Both the position numbers and the translations under genes were made by a program. From assembly GCA_029747015.1 (NCBI GenBank), contig JAKOGI010002467.1:1-64000 (forward strand): a DNA stretch of 64,000 bases, given 5' to 3'. The DNA comes from Carnegiea gigantea (Eukaryota; Streptophyta; Magnoliopsida; Caryophyllales; Cactaceae). Of the stretch, positions 10,570-24,290 are shown piece after piece (the stretch's first letter is position 1; the number at the start of each line of letters is the position of its first letter). A model generated the notes under the pieces. That model was not told the origin of the DNA. It saw only the letters and a list, made by a program, of their open reading frames with translations, and searched no databases.

Positions 10570-11240
10570 AGCATTTGTTGCGAACTGTGATCCTTAGTGG
10601 ATTATAGATACGGGAGGAACCAAGCACATAGTTTGGGAACGAGTTGATTTTTGTGAACTTTCACCACTACATGATGGGTTCACAAATTGTCGTTTTAGGT
10701 AACGACGATGAAAAAGATGTTCTTGAATTAAGGACAAATCATTCGAGGCTCCTTGAAGGGACTACGTTGTCTCTTCCCGATACTCTCTATGCACCTGGGG
10801 TGCGATGTTTCCTCGTGTCTTCTGTTCCTAAGATTAGTTTTCTTTAATTTTCGTCTAGATGTCTTAGACATCATATGGCATGGTGATTTGTTTGGCCATG
10901 TCACATTAAAAGGTGTTTTCAATGGACGAAATAGAACATCGTTTATCCTTGTCTCATTTTTGAATCTGTTCTAGAGTGCTCGTTTTGACCAAAAGGGTCA
11001 AGATTGAGTTAACTAGCTAAAGATGGCTTTTTAAGACCAACTAGGCTTAAGGTGCAAAATGTGAGTTATGCCTAACTAGTAAAGCAATCGGAAATCTTTT
11101 TTTATAAGATTTCGAGTCCATCAAATCCCTTAGCGTTCGTTCACTTTAGACATCTGCGGGTCCATGAATATGAAAGTATATCATGGAGCTATATATATTC
11201 ATGATATAGGTATATGTACCTACTATCCAACCGTTATTAA
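10570..11240 (+). pseudogene. Copia protease and integrase N-part relic
   Basis: At 10590-10640 the frame reads D-P-W, a stop, then IIDTGGTKHIVW: the aspartic protease active-site DTG in its usual copia context. At 11140-11210 a second frame reads LDICGSMNMKVYHGAIYIH, resembling the start of the integrase catalytic core (first Asp in L-D-I-C-G). The remaining integrase core, including later DDE residues, is not traceable. Stops and frameshifts interrupt everything. Confidence 0.6.
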
Positions 11241-11859
11241 GTACTTGATGTGTTTATATACTTCATAGCAGTAGTAGGACTCAATTGGTACGAAATATTA
11301 AAACTCTTCAAACCAATTGAGATCATGAATATTTTCTTCGTGAAACAAAATCCCGCAATGTTGATTTTCTTAAGGATGAGTTTCTTAGCATTTGGTGCAA
11401 TTGAAAAGGGCCTAAATTTGTATATGTTACAATAAGACCTTCAACCACCTCTCGGTGAGGGGGAGGATTTGAGTTCTCACTAAGTCACTGAGGATGGTAC
11501 ATACTCCTTACTTGGTAAGAATGGTGAAGGTTTGTCTGTCAAGGAGAATGAGATTCGTCCTCAATCTCCAATTGTTGAGGAGAATCATTCCTGAACATGC
11601 AGTTAGTCCTCATGTTCAGGATCCCACCTCCAATGGATAGTGGGAGTAATCTTCTCTTCTTAATCAAGGTTCCATACCTCTTAGAGAAAGGGGAAGAAAC
11701 TCCTGGTCCCATACCTCTTAGAGAAATGGGGAGGGATTTCTTACCTAGGTAGACAAATAATGAAGGTCCCAGGATCCCAAGGACTAAGTATGGAAGAATT
11801 CCTCGACACTTTTTTTTAAAATTGAAAAAGAAATATTCTTATGTACTCCATCAGGAGAT

Positions 11860-13030
11860 TAGGGATCTACCTCTTATCAAGAGGTGATTAGCTCACTAAA
11901 TCACAAAAGGTGACTGGATGTCATAAGGGATGAGATGGACTCATTGACAAGGTTTAAGAACTCCTTGGAACTTCACCCTGATGTAAGTCTTAAAGACAAA
12001 ACACCGGATGGATAGTTCAATTGATACGTTCAGGCCCGAATATTCCTAGCCCTGGTTGCCCATTCGGACTTTGAGTAGTTCGAAGTAGACGTAAAAAAAT
12101 TGCTTTTCTCAATGGCCATCTTGAGAAGGAGATTTATATGGACTAACCCATTGATTTTGTATCAAAGGGACAAGAGGACAATGTGTGTTATCCTAAAAGG
12201 TCCGTATGTGATCTTAAGCAATCTTTCGGTTCTTGGTGCTCTAGATTCCATTAAGCCATCTTGGCTTATCTATGGCTTCAGAAGGCCATTGTGTATGTCG
12301 AAAGATCAACATAAGGATTGCGTTCCTCATATTGATGACATACTGTTGACTAGGAACAACTTAAAGATGATTAAAGCTACTAAAAGGTAGCCATTCCATG
12401 TCTTTGAAACGAAGGACATGGGTGAAACCAGGTATGTCCTAGGAGTGGAAATAATCCAAAGCCGTCCTAAGAAGCATACATCAAAAATGCCTTGGAATGA
12501 TTTTGGGTTTATAATTCCTAACCCATAGATACTCCAGTTGAGAAGGGTTCAACCTTGAGTCTTGCTCAATACTCTAAAACAGATGATAAAATAGAGATAA
12601 TGAACAATGTCCTTAACCCTAGTATCATAGCAAGTTTAATGAAAGCCATGTTATGTACATGACCTGATATTGCTTTGCAGATAATTTGATAAGTTGTTAT
12701 CAAAGTAACCCAAGACTTTCTGATTGACTAGTCATCAGGAGAATCAAATGCTACCTTCGTGGTATTGATAACTCAGCATTTTGCTATCAAGGAGCAGGCC
12801 TCGAGTTGAAAGGATGCTCAAATTTTGATTGGGGTGGTAACTCGGATGAGTCTAAGTTAACCTTAGGAAATGTCTTCACCCTGAGTGGGAGAGCCATGTC
12901 ATGGTGCAGCAAAGAAGCACAGCTGCACAACAATGTCAGCTATGGAGGTAGATTGTGTATCTTGTACCATAGAGATAAAAAGCATTGCCATTGGGTATAT
13001 ATATATAGACTAATAAGGTGATTATGTTTC
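11860..13030 (+). pseudogene. Copia reverse transcriptase/RNase H relic
   Basis: Conserved copia RT blocks appear in order but in shifting frames. They are WLDVIRDEMDSLTRFKNSLE (about 11914), then VDVK followed after a one-base shift by AFLNGHLEKEIYMD (about 12084-12145). PHIDDILLTRNN (about 12330) holds the catalytic Asp-Asp of the Y/F-x-D-D box, and GETRYVLGVEII follows (about 12420). RNase H follows with FTLSGRAMSWCSK (about 12880). Frameshifts are visible near 12095 and stops elsewhere, so no active enzyme is possible. Confidence 0.8.
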
Positions 13031-14054
13031 CTTAACTAAACCCATTCCTAGTGATGTGTCTAAAACTCATTGGTTGAGTCTTGGATTTCATAAGGTTTGG
13101 TATCTAGACATGTTCTGTTACGTGATGGACATATTTCTTTTATGGGCAAGATGCTCATTGTTGTACATTAGGCACATTGAAATATCATAGGCTTCTGATT
13201 GGCTTAGTCACACAGGTAAACACCCTGACGCTTGAGTAGCGGGTAGGATGAGACTGAATCATATTAGCACTAGGTCTGCAATATTAATTACTGACATTGG
13301 AAGTGTGTGAGTGGAATGAATATAGTCGCCTTAGTAAAACTAAGATGAGACTCAAGGGAGTCGAGTATGAAACAAGTTTTCATATTGAAGTCTTAAAAGC
13401 CGAATCTTGAGTGTCAAGACCAACATTCAGTATGTTGATCTAGTGGCTCAGGTTAGATTTTTTGGGTGAAAATCTAGACTGACGATTCACATGGCATAAA
13501 GAGTGACGAACCCAACTAAGTGGGAGCTATGCCACAACACACATCTCATACTATGTGTGCTTATAAGACGACCCATATGTGGGGTGACAATTGAATTCCC
13601 TATCACTTGTCACTGTGTGACCTATGAACGATAACTCTTTGACTTAAAGCTATGATATTAAGTCAAAGCTTAATGATGCTACTTTAATGTGATTCTCAAG
13701 AACCACGATATACACGGTTCAGCGAGAACACGTTAGGAAAGTAATTAAGCTAAGATGAGATTTTATGAGTGTTTAAGGAAAAATCTATCCACCATCACTA
13801 TATCAGCCCGGACGATTATGTTAAGAACATAATCATATGATATATCAGGCATAAGGGATTAGAGATGCCACTAGTGATGTCTTGGGATATTTTTGGGGTA
13901 TCATATTTTGTGAAAGTGCTATGTTAGTTGGATGGTAACTTAATATAACACTACTGATTTTTTTCTGTCGCACGTCCTATTCCTGGTATGAAGTGTGAGG
14001 AGTTGTGGTACATGGAGAACACGCGTTTTACGGCTTAAGTGGCCTAGTGGGAGC
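13031..14054 (+). other. Copia 3' untranslated region and polypurine tract
   Basis: About 1 kb between RNase H and the 3' LTR with no recognisable coding sequence. The segment ends AGTGGGAGC at 14046-14054, the polypurine tract directly abutting the LTR. Confidence 0.6.
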
Positions 14055-14353
14055 TGTTGGTCGGGCCTAATAAGTTTAGGCCTAACAGCCACTTATGTTG
14101 CTTAGGGCAACAACCCTAGCCACACCCCAAACTATATAAGGGGTGTTTAAGGGGTTAGTAAGATACACACTGATATTACATCTCTCATATTCTCCTAATT
14201 CTTTCTCACGGCTGAGCCACCATCCGTCGGGCTCTTAGGTTTAGGACGTGGCACATTAAAGCAACTCTAATAGACGCTTGGTATTCTTATATTATCGTGG
14301 ACTATTACCGACAGTATACTTCCGCATTTAGGTTAGTCCTATTTCTTCCTACA
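14055..14353 (+). repeat. 3' LTR of copia element
   Basis: 299 bp, TGTTGG to CCTACA, the same length as the 5' copy and about 95% identical by eye. It is followed directly by the CAAAT duplication. Confidence 0.93.
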
Positions 14354-14358
14354 CAAAT

Positions 14359-16555
14359 GAAAGGAAGAAAAGGGAGCAACCACATCCGGAATTTGACCGA
14401 AATGACATGAATACAATGACAAGTAAAAGAAGAACTAGAATCCCTCATCATTATTTCACTGTAAATCCAATTTCTTCTTAAGTAATCCATACAACAATAT
14501 AATGGGCTTACTGTTTACTAAACAATAGAAATGCCAAGCATATCAAATTGAATTCTTTGAAGACATCAAAGTTAAGTAGAAGAGAGAAACCATACACTTA
14601 GATTAATGGCATAACCTTAACGTCAACAACACCCTTCTTGATGAAAACGGGGATTAGATTTAGAGTTGAGGAGTAGCCAGTACAGATTTAGATTAAGTTT
14701 TGAATACGCAAATGGTATTTCAAAAGTATTGTTAAATAATTGTTATGTCGACATCAATACATCAATATAAACAAATAATGAAGATCATAGTCCAACTCAA
14801 AAGAATTGGCTTTTGTAGTGAAAAATATACTGTAAATATTTGGGCACGATATTTGATTGAAAGACTTACAACTGCAAAGAAATATACTACAAATGGTTTA
14901 CTAAGGTGGAATGGGGATATCATTGAAGATTTTTTAATGTACGCACTCCTCTAAGAATTTAGTCAGACTTCTAAAAAATCAAAGATCAAAATGATCTATT
15001 TGACATTGACCATGTAGAGAATTTTACAATCTTGCAGTTTTGCCAACCTGTGCATCCCGTCTTTCACACCAAAAATAGAAAAATCTAGACACACTAAACA
15101 ATATCAATAACATTAGACCTGGATCTGTTGTCGATAATTATGAAGTAAAATTGTAGAGTCCATGATATATACCAATATAGGTTGGCAGGTGAGCTCAGAT
15201 TCATGACCATAACAATGTAATCCAAACCCGGTTAGGTTCTTGAATTCTAACAGTTTGTCGGAATTTACTAAAAACGACTTTAGCTGATAAGCTCATCCAG
15301 AGTTTCACCTCATCTTCAATCACGCTGAATGATGAAGCAATTGAGATAGTCTTGACCCATCATTTTTTTTATATATAAAAAAATTCATACTAAGCAGGAC
15401 CAATGATGGATTCAATAGAAGGAGAAGAGACGAAAGATTGCAATGACCAAACTGAAGAAAAAGAAAATTCCAACTAAATGAAAACATAAAAGATTACAAC
15501 AGTCAAAGTGGGGTCCTTTCTTTCTTGCCCTATCTTGTCAGGAATTCACTATTGTAATTCTCGCTCTTATTCGCTTTTCACTATCTTCTCTACCAATTTG
15601 TTTCCAAAAATCAACCAAAATCACAAATCAATTATTAGTAATTTGGCTAAAAGAGATAAATTAAAAGACACTAAAGGTCTGAAATCTTAAATCAATCATT
15701 ATTTTAATCCAAATTCTCATGTGCATCATTGGATGAGAAAATGTAAGAGAGTGGAAGTAGATACAATTTTGTAGGGGTGGAGAAGAGCATTCTTTGATAA
15801 GAGCACAATGCAAATTGTTTATCTCTAGGGAAAAAAAAAAAGTCTAAATGTCAGAGAAGGAAAAAAAATCAAAGGCATGGATCTTATCTAATCCTCCAAT
15901 CAAACTGATGGGGGTTATGAAGATTGAAGTCCGCTTCCCAAGAATTAAGAGGAGAGCATGCGGGGACTGGGATTCTTTAGGAATCTTGTATGTGGAGCAG
16001 TTTTATCATTATCAGCAGCCAACAATTATTCCTCATTCATTTGAAGTTAGCCTTTTTAAAAAAATATTTTTAAATGGAGGGAATATTTAATGGCTAGGAT
16101 GGTGTAACAAATCAAATCAACGATAAAAAAAATCTATAAACTTATGCAAAATAAAATTAAAATGAAGAAATTAATACATCATATCAAATCGATGATTTTA
16201 AAAAGCATGAAACCCTAAAAAAAAGCAATTAAATAGAGCTACTAAGCTATCATTAGTTTAGGAGCCTTGCATACGAACTTTTAAGTATACACTACTTCTA
16301 TTTTAAAAAGGTAAGAAAGTTGCATAGAAGTTAGATAGGTAGAAATTGTTGTTAACCCTAACTCTAACGTCTTAGCTTTCAGCATGAGAGTTGACAATTA
16401 TCATATGAATATGAGGGTTTCATTTGAAGGCTCAAGCATAATAGAACATTACCTTTAAGAAATCAAGAAACACGGCAATGATGAAATTGTCCAATCCTAA
16501 GTATGGACAACCTAAGAGTAAACACAAAGATATTGCCTTCGCTTGTGTTAAACAC
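14359..16555. other. AT-rich intergenic stretch, no gene seen
   Basis: Short open frames only, none with recognisable motifs. A/T tracts lie at 15363-15382 and 15831-15841. This and 4564-6429 were contiguous before the copia insertion. Confidence 0.5.
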
Positions 16556-16857
16556 TAAGACCTTGTTCGGCAAACATCTATTAGTTGTCAGGTGTTAGCT
16601 ATGTGTATTAGTTGTTAACCATTAGCTATTTGAATTAGTTATTTGTATTAACTGTTTGAGTTAGCTGTTGGTAGAAAAACTGTTTCGTAAAATTAGTTGT
16701 TTCTAACAAAGTTGGTGGACAAAAAGCTAATTCTTCAAAAAACTATTCTATCTAATACTTAAATTAGTTTTTAACCAAGTCAAATAGCTAATTTTGGTCC
16801 AAAAAACTCTTCTTAATCAAAAAGCTCTCAAAAAAGTTGTTTACATTAGCCCCTTAA
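16556..16857. mobile_element. Possible hAT-type MITE
   Basis: An AT-rich block of about 300 bp made of TTAGTTGTTA/AACTAATT-type words begins TAAGACCTTGTTCGGCAAACA. Its right end, read in reverse, is TAAGGGGCTAATGTAAACA, a weak inverted match. A block of similar composition occurs at 54125-54440. No clean target duplication was found. Confidence 0.35.
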
Positions 16858-17389
16858 AAGAAAAGATGTAAAAAATCAAGGATCCACTTGGGGGAGTTGA
16901 CACCAATCCCACAGACTAAGTTATCAGAACCTATAAAAAAGACAAATTATGTACTTTTGTAAACAAAAACTACTAAAGATGATGATCACAAAACAAATTA
17001 GGCTAAGAAAAAAAACACAGTTATGACAATTTAAAAGGGGAAACCCAGATATGATAAATAACTAATAGAAAAAGAAAAAATATAGAAAGAAAAATTTTTT
17101 TTTAAAAAAAAACTCATTGTCCATTACCATGCTTCAACTTGAAATTATCCCCATTAATTATAGCCTGACATGGTATATTATATAGAAAGAATGAAAATTT
17201 TCCAAATCAAATGACCATTTCTAATGCGCCCCCCAACAAAAAAAAAAAATTATCTACAAAATAGAAGCACTAGAGTTTTCAATTGTAAAAATTTCATGGA
17301 AAATTGAGGGAAAATGGTAGTAATTTGGGCGAGAAAATAAAATGGTGGAAATACAAATTAGAACTGATCTATTAAATTACACTGGCCTT

Positions 17390-17450
<61 letters not shown>

Positions 17451-17889
17451 TTCGTGGGGAACATTCATTTTCTGGGGTGAGTAAGTGTGCTGGGGGAAAT
17501 ACAATTTTAACCTTTTTTTTTAAAAAAAAAAATTCAAGGCGAGTGGTGCGTCAGTTGACTTATTGGGGAAGAGAGAGATGGCATGTGACGTGTTAGACAC
17601 TTTTAGGTTGCTACCATGAAATTGGATGGTTGGGAGTGTTCCATTGTGTTGATCAACTGTTATCAATCAGCCACATCCTGAAATTTACTCCGATGCGAGT
17701 CAAACTTGTTTTGCTTTTATTATAGATACAAATTTGAAGAAACTTACTGTGCAACCGTTTCGACCAATAATTTTGTCAAAAATGGTCCTTGCCCATCAAA
17801 TTTTGCCTCAGTTACAATGAAAAGGATGACCCATCAGTATGCTATCTTTTCCATCAAAATTTTGATTAAATTACTAACCACCTTTCTTT
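16858..17889. other. Intergenic, with GA microsatellite
   Basis: No supported gene. A/T-rich, with poly-A tracts and the GA repeat listed separately. Bases 17790-17895 contain several CCATCAAAATTTT-like motifs resembling those at 4315-4430. Confidence 0.4.
17394..17448. repeat. (GA)n microsatellite
   Basis: About 27 uninterrupted AG dinucleotides. Confidence 0.98.
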
Positions 17890-19565
17890 CCATCAAAAAT
17901 GTACATTTGTATATGGGTTATTTGTGTGCATTAGCTGAGAATTCATATACATGGATTGTTTTTTTAGCATTATGAGCAATAAGATAGGGGATTAAGCTGG
18001 TGGAAGTTGTGAAACCATTTGGAGATGGATTATGCCTCCCTTTGATCATGTTTTGGAATAAAATTATGCATATAGATCTCTTTGAAAAAGATGTCATTCG
18101 GTTATGTGTGGAAACATGGAAACATTGTTTGAGTAAACTTATGCATTGTTTTGAATAAGTTTTTGTTAAAATGTGAAATTCAATTTCATTAGAGAATACT
18201 AGTATGATAAATTAAACCATATGATCTTATTAAGTTATGTTTTTATGGAGAAAGAGACTTATCTCTTGTTTAATACTATTATGTTGTGTTCTAGAGTTAT
18301 GACCATAGAAGTAGTTATCTTTGTATTTGGATCTGTGTGGGTTGTTACCTAAGAACTTTTATGGGTGCTATCTAATTCGCCAATTAACTCATCAGTTTGT
18401 CTTTTTGGGATCTGTGGGGGTCCTTGGTTAGTAGCTTGATTGGGCACTATCCAATCCACTAGGATGTAAATATGACTCCATAGATTCTGATTTGAGGGAA
18501 TCTACATTTTCTAGACCGTTGGGTTCCTGTTTGGTACCTTGAGCAGGGTCTACCCAGTTAATCAAGATGTGTTTGGGACCCTTGCGTTATGTGATATTTC
18601 TTTGTATGAATCATGAGTTGATTTTCCTAAATTGAAGAACTTTGATTAATTTAAGAATATGTGATATGTTATGAAATTTGATTTTAACTTGTATTTGGAT
18701 TTTGGACTTATATTTGGATTCAGAGGATCATTCAAGATGGTTATGAGATTATGAATGATTTTAAGTATATGTGTAATAGATAATCATGTTTAAAGAAAAT
18801 ATTATGTTTTATAGCAAGTATCTGAACTTTCATGAGAAATATGCATTTGTATGCATAAATAATGGTTATAAGTAGGCTTTGCATAACTTAGAAGACTCTT
18901 ATTTTTTTTGGACTCCAGTGAAGACTAGAACCCCAAAAGACAAAGTTGACATGAAAAAATCATGGTTAATTTAGTGAATAGACCAGTAGCAAAGGTTGTC
19001 AGGGACTCGAGTGGAAACAAGGGTCCCTTAATCATGCCTGATATTGGACAGGTTTGGGTGAGTCAACGAATTCCTATGCTACATCCTAATGTTCTTATTC
19101 TCAGTGAAATATGTATTATGAGATGATGTATGAATCAGATAATGTGCACAGTGTAACAATGCAGAAGATAAAAGTCATTCACTAAACTCGGGGAGCTCAT
19201 GACTTCACCATTTTTCAGGTTTTTTGAAGTTAAAGGGGGTGTCGGAAGCATTAAGAAGGCTAGCTCATTGTTAGATACTTTTTTGAGAATCAAGCTGGGA
19301 GTGCAAGCCTTGTTATGTGTTTATATTATGAATTACGTTTAGTGATTTTGATCTGGATGTATTTTGTATGTAATTATGTAAGACTGTTAGGATTATGGTT
19401 TGAGTAAGTATACAAAATGCATGTTTTAGAACTACCCATCGACTTTGACCAAATTCTAATAAAGACTTCCACTACGTTTGCCGTCTATTCAGTTTATTAA
19501 GAATAAGGAGCTTAAAGGGACTTGTGCATGTTCCTTGTTGGACATCCACGATAGTAACGCATGTA
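17890..19565 (+). mobile_element. Chromovirus-like LTR fragment, second locus (no CACTA)
   Basis: Runs parallel to 90-211 joined to 1507-2840. Shared phrases include GATCTTATTAAGTTATG (18223), TTGGATCTGTGTGGG (about 18328), AGGATGT after GGGCACTA, and AAGAATAAGGAGCTTAAA (about 19499). Identity looks moderate, with many small indels. The 5' ~1 kb of the LTR and any internal region are missing, so it is a truncated LTR. It supplies the unoccupied CACTA target site at 18221-18223. Confidence 0.6.
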
Positions 19566-20065
19566 ATCACCAATCTTGAACACCATCAATGGTGATAAGT
19601 TATGTTATAACTAATATTATGGGCAGTGACAAGTAAACAATTTCAAATGAAATTTTTGTCCTTCAACATATGAGCACCATAATTTGATTGTTCTCTATTA
19701 ATTAAACATGACGAATAGGAGAGCTTATTTTAACCAATTAGAATCTAAAAAATATGATTCACTAAGAGAAGAGAGATTCAATTTTTAGCAATATTCACTA
19801 TAGCTGACAGTGGAGAAAAATATTTGGATTTCTAATGAACATTTGTAAAATATTAAACAGTAGAATTCCTCCTATAAGTAAAAAACAACAAATTGATATA
19901 CAAACTAACTTGATTTGGACACACGGATAAGGGATAGTAACTTCACCTAGGCTGATAGCTTTTGCAAGAATCCCTAAAATTAAGTTTTGTGATGACTATA
20001 ACAAACATCCAATGAATGAATATAATGATGTACTAGTGCAGACATCTAAAAAGTGTCTTCATGTC

Positions 20066-20155
<90 letters not shown>

Positions 20156-21900
20156 AAAAAAAAAAGCCTCATGATGATATTAAAACCTATTGTATGCTCA
20201 TGGCTGTAGTAGAGTAACAATAACTAGAAAGCATACGAATCAAAATTTAGGATAAAGTTTAGGCCAAAGAAAAACTTAGTTTAAAATCACTAATTTTTAT
20301 TTCAAGGAACTTTTTGCCTGATTTTGATTTCTGGAAATTCGATCAATTCCTCTATAGAAAACCTACTCATTTTCCAAAATGTAAAACATGATTTGATTTA
20401 ATAAATGGCAAACTGACTGGTTTTGTAAATAAAAAACCTGACTAGGTTTAGTCTTGTTACAAATCGAAATGCCACTGGTTTTTGGTTTGTTCCACCTCGT
20501 TTTGGATACTTTGTATGGATTTTTTGGATAAGTTTTTATCCAAGTCTAGTTAGATCCTTTGTTGTGAGTTTAAACATACATAAACACTCATTCTTATCCT
20601 TATTGATCTAGTTTTAATCCTTTAAGCCACTATAAATGGAGATTACCCCTAGGGTTCAAAGGAGTTTAAACATGCAACAAGAGAGAGAGGAGAGCAACCA
20701 GGCCAAACGAGCTAAGTGAAACTCTATCTAAGTCTTGACTTAAGACAACAACCACTCTACTGGATTCCTGAGTTGATCGATGGGGTCCTTCAAATCTACC
20801 TTTCTCTTTTCCATTTTCTTCCTTTTCGTTTTTATTTCATTTAATTTTGTATTTTTCTAAAACGTTAATCAATCTAACTCCCATCCTATTCTAATATTTA
20901 TTTTATTACTTTCTTTTATTCTAACATTGCAATTCTTTGCATTATTATTCACTACTCTGTTGTCGTTCAATTTTAATAGTGTAACTTTTAGGTTCCGTCA
21001 ATTTGATTAGTGGAAGTCATCAATGATGATGAGCTGAAACTAGCCATCACGACGTCATACTCTTGTCTCTAAATTTGAATTTCCTTGGTTTAGACTAAGG
21101 AGGGTAAGATGATCCCCACACAAGCTAGAGATTACTATAGGACCTTTCTAAAATCTTTGCCTACCAAGCCTACATCCCTTTAGTTCTCTTTGATTTTAGG
21201 GTCAGGAACAAAGTGATTAAAATGGTTTTTGTTATTTTCTTTTTCCACAAAACTCAAAACTCTACTTTCTCTAAAACTTCAAGTAAGAAATTAAAAAAAA
21301 AAAAAGAAATCATAGCATGGTTATCCGACAGACTTGCCATTCGTGGAGGATTAGTGGTCAATTTTGGTTGTGGTCCTTGCAATTAGCCTGTATGATTGGG
21401 GCATCTACCAACTTAAATTAGAATTTGATATGTAACTTTTGCAATTTAACCATTCAAATCTTGCCCCTCTACGGACCATTCAACTTTTAGAACTATAGAT
21501 ATTCAAAATTTTTTCTATAATATGTCGTTCAACTCTTTACATTGCATAATTTTAGGGTGAATTACATCACAGACCATCTAGCTATAGGTTAAAATTTTTC
21601 TAACCGGACAATTTTGAGAAAATATTTTGAGGTACATCTAAGTTTGGGCAAATATTTTATGGTACCAAAAGTGACCAAACTTGACTTTTTAAATTACATC
21701 AAGCACCCCAAGTTTTTAAAATTTTTATTTTTAACCCCAATCCTTGAAAACTTACTTTCAAAAAATTTAATCTGGTGCATATGATATTTCACTCATAAGT
21801 ACTGCTCGAAGTCCTCTTTCAACTGGCATCAAAGCCACATGATCAAAAATAATTAAGATAATTAAATTAATAACAGTAAATAAAGCTAATTAAATGTGTT
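19566..21900. other. Intergenic with (AT)n and a TATA-like leader
   Basis: No coding region supported. At 20631-20720 a CACTATAAATGGAG TATA-like box is followed by a GA-rich leader (AAGAGAGAGAGGAGAGC), and by CT/T-rich sequence to 20990. This could be an LTR or promoter remnant but has no partner copy in the window. Poly-A lies at 21294-21305. Confidence 0.35.
20069..20152. repeat. (AT)n microsatellite
   Basis: About 42 TA dinucleotides followed by a short poly-A. Such tracts are unstable and easily mis-sized in assemblies. Confidence 0.98.
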
Positions 21901-22475
21901 TAATACTTGAATCATCGCCTACTTGCTCTGCTTCTAATTATTCACATATTGTTCACTTATCAGAAGGAACCATTTGAGTAGCACCTCAATTAAATTATGT
22001 CACTAATATAGTTTTAGGATAAAAAGCTGAATTAACAAAAATTAAGACTGAAGTTAAGGAGATCAAGAAGTAATTGTCTATAATCCACCTTTCTTTAATC
22101 AACAAAATTAGACATTATGGAAAATCTACTTCAAGTATTTCCTTTGTATGATATAAAAATCCAAAAAGAAGTATGAGAAACATCAACTGAAAAATCATCT
22201 ACGAAGATAGAGAAAGAAGAAGATGATGGAGTGCAAGCAGTATAATCTCAAAGAATTACATAATATGTTTGACAAATAACGGAATTCAGAAGAATTAAAC
22301 GAAGTCATGGACGCAATAGTTGATAAATAAAATGTATTATTTGATGATAATGAAGAGACAAATAATGTCCAATTAGAAGAAAAAATATATTAACAGATGA
22401 ACCTAATTAAACTAGAGGATCTTAATATTGTATCTTTAGAAGAAATTAGAAGGAAATTGAATTAAAAAATATGGT

Positions 22476-22740
22476 AAAATGGTATTTAACGATCAAATTA
22501 ATAAGACTGGAGAAGAGCTTAATGTAGATAAAATCGAGTCCAATCTAGTTGATAATATTGTTCCTAAACCTGAAGAATTTTATGAACTCTCTAGAGGTAC
22601 CCATTTCATGAGACCAAGGTACATACCAGCAGGGCATATGACTAACTTTTCTTTTGTGTTTATCCTGAGGAAAACCACGAACTTTAAAGAAATCGGTCTT
22701 ACCCCAATTAGTCAAATATGAAACATCTTAAATATCGATG
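22476..22740 (+). pseudogene. Pararetroviral polyprotein N-part (movement-protein region)
   Basis: A frame of 80 codons with the text ELSRGTHFMRPRYIPAGHMT precedes the coat part. Position upstream of the coat protein fits the movement-protein segment of a caulimovirid polyprotein, but the fragment is short and the family motif is not certain. Upstream, 22000-22470 is lysine-rich coding-like sequence broken by stops. Confidence 0.4.
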
Positions 22741-22779
22741 GAGCTCGTAATAGAGAAGATATTTAAGCATTGAAAAAGA

Positions 22780-23690
22780 GGCATGAATAGCATCCTAAGC
22801 TTAAATAGTAAATGAATTGCTGAAAATTTCTTAAATTATATCGAAATAGTTTTTCTGGTACTGTAGTTGACTGGTGTAATTCATTAAATGAGTGCGGTAA
22901 AAATGCATTAAGAATAATGGAAACACCAGTTGCAATATTCAAAAATCTATGTAAGGAAATTGAAACTGAATTCATTGGAGCTAAAATTGATTCCAAAGAA
23001 AAGGTTAAAGAATAGCAAAGAAAGATTAATAACAGAGAATTATGGGATATGAAATATCTAGAGAATTATATTGATGAATATAGTCAATATTATTACAAAA
23101 TAGGGCATAATGAAACCAATCTTGGTGTGTTTCATGACAAACCACCATATCCAATCATTTGTATAATCAATGAAAAATACATTATATGGCTTGAGAAAGC
23201 GAATGCCATTGATACCTTTGGCACAAGAATTTCATGTCTAAGAAAATAGGTCAATGATCAATGTCTTAATCCCCAGAAGTAAAAGAAAATGAACAAATAT
23301 TTTTTCAGCTTGTTGGGATAATCCTCTCCAATTGGAAGAAGAGCCTGAAAGGAGAACTGAAAGAAAATTTTATAAGAAAATGAGCTTTAACAAGTAAAGG
23401 GGAGAGAAACATAAAAGAAAATACTATAACAAATCAAGCCCTAAAAAACAAAGATTTTTTAGAAAAGTCGTTTATTGTCCTGCCTAAAAAAACAATTGTA
23501 AGTGTTGGGCATGTAGATAAGTGGCTCAATATGCAAACGAATCCAAAATAGAAAAAATAACAAGCTTATTAAAACATTGGGTAGTCCAGATTATTTTTAG
23601 TTTAGTGAGGAAGAAGCACTAGATATAACCTTGAAAAACAACAAGGGAATTGTTGAGATTTTACTAGAAGATAAATATGAAGAGTGATTA
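22780..23690 (+). pseudogene. Pararetroviral coat protein relic with zinc finger
   Basis: The open segment 23049-23249 contains a tyrosine-rich stretch (NYIDEYSQYYYKIG), and the part before it is broken by stops. At about 23468-23545 a basic region precedes a C-K-C-W-A-C cluster, the start of the CX2C nucleic-acid-binding zinc finger typical of caulimovirid coat proteins. The later His position is not intact (the frame reads R, stop, V-A-Q in that area), so the finger is broken. An acidic tail follows (about 23600-23690). Confidence 0.55.
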
Positions 23691-24290
23691 TGAAGAAACT
23701 AGTCATATAATGAAAAATAGCTCAACTAATATTGGTGATCTTCAAGGAGAAGAATTTATTATAAATAACGAGAATGGAGATGTCAAAGGAGATTGAGTCC
23801 TTCCTATAATTTAGAAAGACATGATTTATAAAAATCTATCTTTCAATTAAAGAGTAAGTACATATACAAAATAATGGTCGGAGATTTAGAAATAAAAGAA
23901 TGTGAGTATGATGTGGGAGAAGTTAATTTCATTAATTAGGAAAATATCCTGAAGCATAAAAAAGAGAGAAAGTATATATATATATATATATATATCATGT
24001 TAGAACTGTCTAAGTACAAATTACTCTTTCACAGTATTATGACAAAGTTGTTGATCATTATGCTTCGCTTTGTGATATAAGACATACCAAATTTAACAAT
24101 CAAATTATCACAAGAATTAAGACCAATTTATGTAAAGGTTCAATAGAATTCAATTGCCAACTTGGATAATATGTAAGCCTAAAAGATGAAATTGCCAAAA
24201 ACTTCATATCGCTTAAGATAAAAATAGCTGGGATGGATATGAAAAGAGGGAGATACCCATTAAGGATATCCTAAAGAATAATCTATAAAC

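Larger units (their letters stand above)
6435..14353 (+). mobile_element. Complete but degenerate Ty1/copia retrotransposon, 7919 bp
   Basis: Two 299 bp LTRs (6435-6733 and 14055-14353) are flanked by the 5 bp target duplication CAAAT (6430-6434 and 14354-14358). By eye they differ at about 16 positions (about 5%), so the element is not recent. A PBS follows the 5' LTR and the purine-rich AGTGGGAGC precedes the 3' LTR. Order inside is a long leader (6748-10080), gag relic, protease, integrase start, reverse transcriptase and RNase H. Protease before integrase before RT defines the copia superfamily. All coding parts carry frameshifts and stops. Confidence 0.92.

Noticed and set aside
15848..16090. 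80-codon frame starting MSEKEKKSKAW
   Set aside because: No recognisable domain, flanked by AT-rich non-coding DNA, no splice or promoter context.
17342..17596. Frame with a long Arg-Glu repeat
   Set aside because: Simply the GA microsatellite translated.
20012..20209. Frame with a Tyr-Ile repeat
   Set aside because: Simply the AT microsatellite translated.
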